NCBI GenBank assembly: GCA_041725875.1
Contig: JBGRQB010000083.1
Location: 1-17,586 of the forward strand
DNA length: 17,586 nt
DNA from: JBGRQB01 sp041725875
GTDB taxonomy: Bacteria > Bacteroidota > Ignavibacteria > Ignavibacteriales > Melioribacteraceae
Direction: 5' to 3'
How positions within the stretch are numbered: position 1 is the stretch's first letter; every line of letters starts with the position of its first letter. Shown in pieces: positions 1 to 7,005 of the stretch. The notes below the pieces were generated by a model. It saw nothing but the letters and a program-made list of their open reading frames with translations, did not search any database and had not been told where the DNA came from. The position numbers and the translations under genes are program-made.

Positions 1-256
1 TAACTTCACCATCTTTAATTATTAATACTGTAGGAATACTTCTTACTCCGTACTTGATGGCAGTTTCCTGATTAGCATCAACGTCAAGCTTTCCAACTTT
101 TGCTTTTCCGTCAAACTCAGTTGCCAATTCGTCCATAATTGGAGCAACCATTTTACAAGGTCCGCACCAAGTTGCCCAAAAGTCTACTACTACAGGTATA
201 TCAGATTTAATAACTTCTGCTTCAAAATTTGCATCAGTAAATGTGCTAACAGCCAT
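1..256 (-). CDS. trxA: Thioredoxin (3' end cut by window edge)
   Basis: This is a small cytoplasmic disulfide reductase of the thioredoxin fold. Eighty-five residues are visible. The redox motif WCGPC lies at residues 30-34, with the buried Asp25 and Phe26-Trp27 before it and the conserved cis-proline at Pro75 in the context SIPTV. These are the hallmarks of a classical thioredoxin, which donates electrons to enzymes such as ribonucleotide reductase. No signal peptide is present, which argues against a periplasmic variant. The ATG at 254-256 is supported by an AGGAG site (263-267) at good spacing. It follows the enoyl-ACP reductase-like gene by 22 nt on the same strand and is probably co-transcribed. 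About 20 C-terminal residues should lie beyond base 1. Confidence 0.96.
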   Translation of the reverse strand, partial: MAVSTFTDANFEAEVIKSDIPVVVDFWATWCGPCKMVAPIMDELATEFDGKAKVGKLDVDANQETAIKYGVRSIPTVLIIKDGEV

Positions 257-262
257 AATTAT

Positions 263-267
263 CTCCT
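263..267 (-). promoter_or_regulatory. Ribosome binding site of trxA
   Basis: The minus strand reads AGGAG six bases upstream of the trxA ATG. It is the best Shine-Dalgarno match in the window, where many genes have weak or no such site, and fits high expression of thioredoxin. Confidence 0.6.
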
Positions 268-278
268 GTTAATTTAAT

Positions 279-1103
279 TTATTGTATCGGTTTACATATT
301 TTTTCGCCAACAAAGTTAACTACGTATTCAGCTCCGTCAACCCCTATTACATTTCCTGAAATCCAGTCACAATTTGCCTGGCACAAGGAAACTATTGTTG
401 TTGCTACATCTTCCGGAGTTGTTAATCTTCCACCCGGATTCATCATTTTTGCAGCTTCAATCATTTTTACGGCTGATGGAATTTTTCTAAGTGCCGGAGT
501 ATCTGTAACACCTGCCATTAAAGCATTTGCCGTAACTCCCATTGCACCAAGCTCAACAGCCAGTTGTCTGATGTGAGATTCCAAAGCAGCTTTTGCAGCT
601 GAAACAGCTCCGTAATTAGGAAATATAGTTGAACCGCCGGCACTGGTTAAACCAAATACTCTTGCTTTTGTTGCAAGTAAATCTCTCTGAACCAATCCCT
701 GCACCCAATATACAAGTGAATGCGCCATTACATCCATAGTCATTTCCATTTGTGCTTTAGAAATACAGTCGTTAGAAGATTTTGTAATAAACGGTTTAAG
801 CGTTCCAAATGCCAATGAATGAACAACAACATTTATTTTCATCGGATTTTTAGCAGTAACAGATTCCTTTAATTCGTCCAGTACATCGGTTCTTCTTAAA
901 GCATCTGCAGCATTGATATTAAAAAACCAGGCTTTTCTTCCTGCTTTTTCAATTTTCTTTTTTATCTGCTCCACTTTAGGCATTGTTGCCTGCCTGTCAA
1001 GGTGCACACCTAAAATGTTGTATCCGTTTTCAGCAAGTTCAATTGCTGTAGCGCCGCCAAAACCACTTGACGCTCCCAAAATTAAGGCCCATTTTTCAGC
1101 CAT
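279..1103 (-). CDS. Short-chain dehydrogenase, enoyl-ACP reductase (FabL/FabI-like)
   Basis: This NAD(P)H-dependent reductase of the SDR superfamily probably carries out the last step of each fatty-acid elongation round, reducing trans-2-enoyl-ACP. Counting from the ATG at 1103, the dinucleotide-binding motif GASSGFG is at residues 10-16. The catalytic pair is Tyr164 and Lys171, spaced Tyr-x6-Lys as in FabI/FabL, not Tyr-x3-Lys as in ordinary SDRs. The C-terminal stretch with PGGR and GNVIGVDG resembles Bacillus FabL. The segment HSLAFG recalls FabI's HSIGF. An in-frame ATG at 1124 would add seven residues (281 instead of 274). I prefer 1103 because an AAAGGA site (1109-1114) precedes it at good spacing and family members start close to this point. 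The gene lies between dnaE and trxA. Enoyl-ACP reductase is my best call, but another SDR activity is not excluded. Confidence 0.82.
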   Translation of the reverse strand: MAEKWALILGASSGFGGATAIELAENGYNILGVHLDRQATMPKVEQIKKKIEKAGRKAWFFNINAADALRRTDVLDELKESVTAKNPMKINVVVHSLAFGTLKPFITKSSNDCISKAQMEMTMDVMAHSLVYWVQGLVQRDLLATKARVFGLTSAGGSTIFPNYGAVSAAKAALESHIRQLAVELGAMGVTANALMAGVTDTPALRKIPSAVKMIEAAKMMNPGGRLTTPEDVATTIVSLCQANCDWISGNVIGVDGAEYVVNFVGEKICKPIQ

Positions 1104-1154
1104 AACTTTCCTTTCTTTTTTCATGCTATCTTCTTTTATTGTATAAAATAAATT

Positions 1155-4100
1155 CTACGTCAGGTAATAATACGAATCTTCTCCCAAAATTTCCTGTATT
1201 TTGGCAAGAAAATCGTTGTTTAAGTCTACTTTGTATTTATCTATTAAATATCTCGATTTAATCGTTCCGTTATTTTTTACACAGAGATATAGACGTTTAT
1301 CTCCTTCATTTGATTTAAAAACTTCAGATAATTCTTTAATAGTATTTTCCGAATGAGTTTTTTCATCTACATATAAAGCTAATTTATCAGCCAGCAAATC
1401 TTTTGCTTCAGATAATGAATAAGCCTCATCTATGTGCATCTTTATAGAGTCACCACTACTTTCCGGGCGACCTTTAACCATCACAGTATTTTCCGAAGTA
1501 ATATGTTGACCGTACTTTTCAAAAACTTTTGCAAACATTAAACATTCACACGATCCGGAGAAATCATCAATTTTGAAAAACGCCATTGTTTTTCCTGATT
1601 TATCCAGTTTTGTTTTTACATGTGTTATTACTCCGCAAGCTCTTACAAATTCTTTTTCTTCATCAAATGTTTCAGGTTCACCAAGATGAACAGTTGCAAA
1701 AGAACTATATTCAGCTCTGTATTTTCTAAGCGGATGATCTGATAAATAAAAACCAAGCACCAATCTTTCTTTGGCAAGTCTCTCTTTTTCTGACCAGGGT
1801 TCCACATCGGGCAGATCCGGTTCTTTTATTTCAAAGCCTTCAACCGCATCACCAAATAAACTGTCTACCTGCGCTTCTTTTGCCTGACGAACTTTATTTC
1901 CGTAACTCAAAGCTTCTTCAATTGCAGCCAGATTTTGCGAACGGTTTCCTTTTAATGAATCCATTGCTCCTGCAAGTACAAGTCCTTCAAGCGCACGCTT
2001 ATTAACAATTTTTGTATCTACATTTTCACAAAGATCATATATACTGGTAAAATCTCTGTCAATTTTCTCACGAACTTTTACAATTTCTTCAACAGCGTTT
2101 TCACCAACATTTTTAATTGCACACATTCCGAAAATAATTTTCTCGTCAGCAACACTAAAATAAACCGAGGGTTTATTAACATCAGGTGAAAGAACTTCTA
2201 CTTTAAGTTTTCGGCAATCATCAAGGAACAAAGTAACCTTATCGGTATTACCATATTCATTTGTTAAGTTCGCTGCAAGAAATTCAGCCAGATGATTTGC
2301 TTTCAGATATGCAGTCTGGTAAGCTACAATTGAATAAGCCACCGCGTGCGATTTGTTAAATCCGTAGTTTGCAAATTTATCTACAGCATCAAAAATATCT
2401 TCGGCAATTTTTTTATCAATTCCATTTTCGACAGCACCTTTGGTAAACTTTACCCGCTGTTCGGCCATTGCCTTTAAATCTTTTTTACCCATTGCACGAC
2501 GAAGAATGTCTGCTTCGGCAAGACTCATCCCAGCCACTTTGTTTGCAATCTGAATCACCTGCTCCTGATACACAATAATCCCGAATGTTTCTTTCAGAAT
2601 AGATTCAAGAATCGGGTGCAGATAAGTAACCGGCTGACGACCAAATTTTCTATCGATAAAATCACCGATAAACTCCATTGGGCCCGGACGATAAAGTGCA
2701 TTCATTGCAGATAAATCTTTGATACACGTTGGCTTCAGGTTTTTCAGATGCTCACGCATCTGAGGGGATTCAAACTGGAACACAGCCGTTGTCTGACCTC
2801 TGGAAAAAAGCTCAAATGTTTTTTGATCATCAAGAGGAATTTCATCAGGATCTATCTCAAGTCCCTTAGTCTTTTGAACCAGTTTTATACAATCTCGAAT
2901 AATTGTAAGTGTTCTTAAACCAAGGAAATCCATTTTTAACAAACCTGCACTTGCTTCCAGTTCTTTCATATTAAACTGACTTACAAGATCTTTTGATCCG
3001 CCTGCAAATGCAACACCAACATAATCACTTACAGGTCCTGGAGCAATAACAACACCTGCAGCATGTTTGGAATTGTTTCTGTTCATTCCTTCAAGAATTT
3101 GTCCGTACTTGATCAAATCTTTTATAGATTCGTCATCAGTATTTTTAACCCAGGCAAGTTCCTGAACTTCTTCAAGAGATTTTTTTATAGAATAAACTTT
3201 TCCAAACTTTGACGGAATATGTTTTGTAATATTTGTAACCGTAGGAATTGGAATTTTCAAAACTCTGGCAACATCTTTTAACACTGCTTTTGATGACAAA
3301 GTATTGAAAGTTACAATCTGACAAACAGCTTCTTCACCATAACGTTCTCTAACATAATCGATAACTTCGCCGCGCTGATCGTCCGCAAAATCGATATCGA
3401 TATCGGGCATTGACTGACGAGCAGGATTAAGGAATCTCTCAAACAGCAAATCATATTCAAGCGGATCAACATTGGTAATACGTAAAGCATAAGCCACCAA
3501 ACTACCAGCTGCACTACCCCTTCCTGGTCCGACAGGAATTCCCATATCTTTTGCAGCAACAATAAAGTCCTGCGTAATAAGGAAATATCCGGAATATCCC
3601 ATCTGGTGAATTACCCCGATTTCAAAATCAAATCTTTCAATTATTTCGGGAGTAAGTTTATCGCCCGGATATCTTTTTTCAAGTCCCTCTTTTGCTAGTA
3701 ATTCAAAATACTCATCAAGATTTGTTGCCGGACTATCTTCAGGAATCGGGAATTCGGGAAAATGTAATCCGCCAAAAGAAATTTCTGCGCTTATCTTGTC
3801 AGCAACTTCCAAAGTATTTGTAATTGCCTCAGGATACTCTTTGAAGAGTTCTTTCATTTCTTCAGTTGATTTGAAATAAATCTGATCAGTTTTGTAACGA
3901 AGGTTTCTGTAATCTTCTCCTTTTTTATCGGCAAGAAGAAGTAATATATTATGCGCAAGCGCGTGATCTTTTTCTATATAGTGAATATCGTTTGTTGCAA
4001 CAAGTTTGATATCAAGTTCTTTTGCAAGTTTCGGCATATCTCGGAGAATTACTTCATCGTGATCCATACCGTGATTTTGCATTTCAAGATAAAAATCACC

Positions 4101-4625
4101 ACCAAACATTTCTTTAAATCTTATGGCAACTTCTTTTGCTTTTGCGTAATCGTCATTAATAAGATGAACCGAAACAACGCCGCCTATACAGGCAGAAAGA
4201 CAAACAAGTCCCTCTTTATATTTCTCAAGAATTTCCATATCAATTCTGGGACGATAATAGAAGCCTTCCTGAAACCCAAGTGACGATAACTTAATAAGAT
4301 TTTTATACCCGACATTATCTTTGGCAAGCAATACCAGATGATTATAATGTTTTGATTTTTTTCTTCCAACAGCAGAATTTGATTCTCCCTTTTCAAAACG
4401 AGAACCGTCAACAACAATATAGGCTTCCATTCCTATAATTGGTTTTATACCTGCTTTTTTTGCTTTTTTATAAAATTCGGCAGCACCATAAACAACACCG
4501 TGATCTGTAAGCGCCAGGGCTGGTTGCTCATGTTTTACCGCAGCTTCAATAAGTGATTCTACTGTACAGGCTGCATCCTGCAAACTATAATGTGTATGAT
4601 TATGTAAGTGAACAAAGTTTCCCAT
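1155..4625 (-). CDS. dnaE: DNA polymerase III subunit alpha (DnaE)
   Basis: This is the catalytic subunit of the replicative polymerase, 1156 residues, the usual DnaE1 length. The N-terminal PHP domain spans about residues 4-280. The polymerase core has PDIDIDF at 407-413, giving catalytic Asp408 and Asp410, and the third aspartate Asp566 in KMDFLGL. The motif GFNKSHAVAYS (755-765) is typical. A helix-hairpin-helix segment (AIKNVG, about 836) follows. The sequence QVDSLF at 919-924 matches the internal beta-clamp binding motif. An OB-fold lies around 993-1066. PHP metal ligands look intact: His8, His10, Asp41, His42, Glu67, His96, Cys146, Asp213 and His215. The ATG at 4625 is supported by an AGGA site that overlaps the dut stop codon, suggesting translational coupling. 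The next gene follows within about 50 nt. Confidence 0.99.
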   Translation of the reverse strand: MGNFVHLHNHTHYSLQDAACTVESLIEAAVKHEQPALALTDHGVVYGAAEFYKKAKKAGIKPIIGMEAYIVVDGSRFEKGESNSAVGRKKSKHYNHLVLLAKDNVGYKNLIKLSSLGFQEGFYYRPRIDMEILEKYKEGLVCLSACIGGVVSVHLINDDYAKAKEVAIRFKEMFGGDFYLEMQNHGMDHDEVILRDMPKLAKELDIKLVATNDIHYIEKDHALAHNILLLLADKKGEDYRNLRYKTDQIYFKSTEEMKELFKEYPEAITNTLEVADKISAEISFGGLHFPEFPIPEDSPATNLDEYFELLAKEGLEKRYPGDKLTPEIIERFDFEIGVIHQMGYSGYFLITQDFIVAAKDMGIPVGPGRGSAAGSLVAYALRITNVDPLEYDLLFERFLNPARQSMPDIDIDFADDQRGEVIDYVRERYGEEAVCQIVTFNTLSSKAVLKDVARVLKIPIPTVTNITKHIPSKFGKVYSIKKSLEEVQELAWVKNTDDESIKDLIKYGQILEGMNRNNSKHAAGVVIAPGPVSDYVGVAFAGGSKDLVSQFNMKELEASAGLLKMDFLGLRTLTIIRDCIKLVQKTKGLEIDPDEIPLDDQKTFELFSRGQTTAVFQFESPQMREHLKNLKPTCIKDLSAMNALYRPGPMEFIGDFIDRKFGRQPVTYLHPILESILKETFGIIVYQEQVIQIANKVAGMSLAEADILRRAMGKKDLKAMAEQRVKFTKGAVENGIDKKIAEDIFDAVDKFANYGFNKSHAVAYSIVAYQTAYLKANHLAEFLAANLTNEYGNTDKVTLFLDDCRKLKVEVLSPDVNKPSVYFSVADEKIIFGMCAIKNVGENAVEEIVKVREKIDRDFTSIYDLCENVDTKIVNKRALEGLVLAGAMDSLKGNRSQNLAAIEEALSYGNKVRQAKEAQVDSLFGDAVEGFEIKEPDLPDVEPWSEKERLAKERLVLGFYLSDHPLRKYRAEYSSFATVHLGEPETFDEEKEFVRACGVITHVKTKLDKSGKTMAFFKIDDFSGSCECLMFAKVFEKYGQHITSENTVMVKGRPESSGDSIKMHIDEAYSLSEAKDLLADKLALYVDEKTHSENTIKELSEVFKSNEGDKRLYLCVKNNGTIKSRYLIDKYKVDLNNDFLAKIQEILGEDSYYYLT

Positions 4626-4631
4626 CGATTT

Positions 4632-4635
4632 TCCT
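4632..4635 (-). promoter_or_regulatory. dnaE ribosome binding site overlapping the dut stop codon
   Basis: The minus strand reads TAGGAAAATCGATG. The dut stop TAG supplies the first two bases of the AGGA site, and the dnaE ATG follows six bases later. This arrangement suggests that ribosomes finishing dut can re-initiate on dnaE. Confidence 0.5.
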
Positions 4636-5089
4636 AATTTTTTCCGGTGTGACCAAAACCTCCGGCTCCGCGTTCGCTTTCGGTTAGTTCATTTGTTTCT
4701 GTCACATTTGCAAGATAAACTTTGGCAAGAACCAGTTGAGCGATCCTGTCGCCTCTTTTTACAACATAATCTTCACTGCCAAAATTCATCAAAATTATTT
4801 TCACTTCTCCGCGGTAATCTGAATCAATTGTACCTGGAGAATTAAGAACACCAAGGGAATGCTTCACAGCCAAACCACTTCTGGGCCTGACCTGTATCTC
4901 ATAGCCAAAAGGAATTTCAACACTGAAATCAGTTGGAACCAATGCCACCTTTCCGGCTTCAATTGTTATTTCGTTTTCAACAGCAGCCCGAACATCCATA
5001 CCTGAACTCCCCTCTGTTGCGTATGAGGGTAAAGGGATATCGGAAAAACTGTCTGACAGTCTTTTAATTTTTAGATCAATTTTATTCAT
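4634..5089 (-). CDS. dut: Deoxyuridine 5'-triphosphate nucleotidohydrolase (dUTPase)
   Basis: This cytoplasmic homotrimeric enzyme hydrolyses dUTP to dUMP and pyrophosphate, keeping uracil out of DNA and supplying dTMP synthesis. All five trimeric dUTPase motifs are present in 151 residues. They are SSGMDVRA (28-35), RPRSGLA (68-74), GTIDSDYRG (86-94, catalytic Asp89 and the base-stacking Tyr92), GDRIAQLVL (113-121) and the C-terminal glycine-rich arm RGAGGFGHTG (140-149). The arm has His where many homologues have Ser. It starts 4 nt after the flippase gene and is followed by dnaE after 8 nt. The pairing with dnaE makes functional sense for replication, while the link to the flippase is probably only shared transcription. 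Confidence 0.98.
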   Translation of the reverse strand: MNKIDLKIKRLSDSFSDIPLPSYATEGSSGMDVRAAVENEITIEAGKVALVPTDFSVEIPFGYEIQVRPRSGLAVKHSLGVLNSPGTIDSDYRGEVKIILMNFGSEDYVVKRGDRIAQLVLAKVYLANVTETNELTESERGAGGFGHTGKN

Positions 5090-5093
5090 TGGG

Positions 5094-6557
5094 TTATTTT
5101 CTTTTTACAAATAGATTAATAATTGTCTTTAGTTCCCGCAAATTTACAACGCGCAGACCGAAAAGTAAACCGGTAAATAAAACAAGCAATCCGATTTTAT
5201 GAGATGCTGTAATTATCTGTAAAGATTCACCATAATAGTATAAAAATCCGACAATTGCTACGGAAGCAAAAATTCCGGCTATTTTAAGATATTCGTACGG
5301 AATACGATAAAATTTCTGCGAAACCACAAATATGGCAATTGTCATAATAAAATAACTGGCAAGCATTGCCACTGCGGCACCCATAATTCCTATTTGCGGA
5401 ATTAAAAGAAGGTTAGTTACAATATTGATTACAGCTCCAAGAGCCGTAATAAAGGGCATATATCTGGTTTTTTCTTCAATAAAAATTCCAACGGTAAAAT
5501 TGACATACATTCCGTTAAAAAGATACCCAAGAAGAACCACCGGAACAATTGCGGTTCCTGACCAAAAAGTTTCTCCAATTAAATGTTTACCGCCGGGCAG
5601 TTCAAACTGAACAATGTCATTGATGAACAGTGAGAGTCCGACCAAAATAAATGATCCTACAATCAGAAAATAAGTCAGAATTCGCCCAAACATTTCTTTA
5701 GCATCCGATTCTTTGGAATTATCCAAAAAGAACGGCTGCCAGGCATATTGGAACATTGCAACAAAAAGCATCATAAATATGCCGAGTTTATAATTTGCTA
5801 CATAAATTCCCACTGCATCTGCATCTACCATCTGGTTCAGAATTGGTCTGTCAAGAACTCTGATCATCATAATTGCAACACTGGCAGGAAGATATGGTAA
5901 TCCGAACTTCAGTAATTGTTTGAGTGAATCTAAATTGAGTGAAAATTGGTAGTTTTCAAAAATCACAGGAAGTAGCAGAATCAGATTCAAAATAGATGCT
6001 ACAAGATTACTGTAAAATATTGCTTCAATTCCAAAATCATAACCAATTATCAAAATTATATTCAGGGAAAGGTTCAAACAAATATTTAATGTTCGTATCA
6101 CTGCAAAACGAAGAGGTTTCCGTTTTAATCTTAAATGGACAAACGGAATATTTGTAAGTGTATCAAAAAATAAAATAAGTATAACCGAATAAACCAGATA
6201 AGAATATTCACCTTTCAAATCTATAAACTCTGCGAGCGGATTGGCAAATAAAAATGCTATTCCTAAAATAACCAAAGATGATATTACAATGGTATTAAAC
6301 ACAGTGCCAAAAACTGCTCTTAATTTCTCTTTTTCCAGACCGCTTGCATATTTAAGATACGCAACGTCCATTCCGTAAATCATCACCAACTGGAAAAACG
6401 CAATGTAGCTATATACGGTTCCATAAATTCCAACATCGGCTTCACTAAAAAGATTTGTGTAAAGCGGAATTAAAAGGAAGTTAAGAAATCTTCCTAAAAT
6501 AGTACTGATTCCGTATAAAGCAGTTTCTTTGGTTAATTGTTTTAGTTTACTCAGCAT
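5094..6557 (-). CDS. Polysaccharide flippase (Wzx-like, MOP superfamily)
   Basis: This 487-residue integral membrane protein should flip undecaprenyl-pyrophosphate-linked glycan units across the cytoplasmic membrane. It is hydrophobic along its whole length, with about a dozen or more predicted helices separated by short charged loops. The N-terminus, with GRFLNFLLIPLYTNLFSEADVGIYG (residues 22-46), is the signature of the polysaccharide biosynthesis/oligosaccharide flippase family. There a basic amphipathic start leads into helix 1, and a glycine and aspartate pattern follows. The length fits Wzx-type proteins (about 420-500). MurJ is the main alternative, but the glycosyltransferase context favours O-antigen or exopolysaccharide export. 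It starts 3 nt after the thioesterase gene and ends 4 nt before dut, so it is tightly coupled to both. The transported glycan cannot be read from the sequence. Confidence 0.9.
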   Translation of the reverse strand: MLSKLKQLTKETALYGISTILGRFLNFLLIPLYTNLFSEADVGIYGTVYSYIAFFQLVMIYGMDVAYLKYASGLEKEKLRAVFGTVFNTIVISSLVILGIAFLFANPLAEFIDLKGEYSYLVYSVILILFFDTLTNIPFVHLRLKRKPLRFAVIRTLNICLNLSLNIILIIGYDFGIEAIFYSNLVASILNLILLLPVIFENYQFSLNLDSLKQLLKFGLPYLPASVAIMMIRVLDRPILNQMVDADAVGIYVANYKLGIFMMLFVAMFQYAWQPFFLDNSKESDAKEMFGRILTYFLIVGSFILVGLSLFINDIVQFELPGGKHLIGETFWSGTAIVPVVLLGYLFNGMYVNFTVGIFIEEKTRYMPFITALGAVINIVTNLLLIPQIGIMGAAVAMLASYFIMTIAIFVVSQKFYRIPYEYLKIAGIFASVAIVGFLYYYGESLQIITASHKIGLLVLFTGLLFGLRVVNLRELKTIINLFVKRK

Positions 6558-6560
6558 TCT

Positions 6561-6971
6561 TTACTCAAAAAACTTTTCTATTTTTTCCAGATAAAATTTT
6601 GGCGGACGCATTGCCTTTTGTGTTTCTCCGTTCATAAAAAGATGAAGCGTAAAACCTGTGGCAATAAGTTCATTATCTGAATCTCTTCTTACTTCATAAT
6701 CTATATGAATTTTAGCAGATTGTTTCTCTTTTATAACAGTTATAATATTCAACAAATCATCATAACGCGCTGCAGTTTTGTACTGAACACCTGCTTCTAT
6801 TAAAGGAAGCTGGCACCCGAGCTTTTCCATTTCACTGTATGGCAGACCAACAGAACGGAGAAGTTCGGTTCTTCCTACTTCAAAATATTCAAGATATTTG
6901 CCATTATATACAAACTGCATTTTATCTGTGTCAGCATATCTGACTCTTAATTGTGTCGTTTTTTTTAACAT
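6561..6971 (-). CDS. Acyl-CoA thioesterase, 4-hydroxybenzoyl-CoA thioesterase (YbgC-like) family
   Basis: This is a single hotdog domain of 136 residues, the usual size for the 4HBT/YbgC group, which hydrolyses acyl-CoA or acyl-ACP thioesters in the cytoplasm. The family signature RYADTDKMQFVYNGKYLEYF lies at residues 11-30. Asp16 aligns with the catalytic aspartate of 4-hydroxybenzoyl-CoA thioesterase, and the Val-Tyr-x-x-x-Tyr pattern follows. The usual Ala/Gly-Gly-Val after the aspartate is replaced by Lys-Met-Gln-Phe. There is no signal peptide or membrane segment. It sits between the glycosyltransferase fusion (34-nt gap) and the flippase (3-nt gap). The substrate is unknown. Its place in a glycan locus could reflect acyl supply for a modified sugar, or be incidental, as such thioesterases occur in many operons. 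Confidence 0.88.
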   Translation of the reverse strand: MLKKTTQLRVRYADTDKMQFVYNGKYLEYFEVGRTELLRSVGLPYSEMEKLGCQLPLIEAGVQYKTAARYDDLLNIITVIKEKQSAKIHIDYEVRRDSDNELIATGFTLHLFMNGETQKAMRPPKFYLEKIEKFFE

Positions 6972-7005
6972 AAGGAATAATTTTAACTATGATTTTAATA
7001 TTTCG

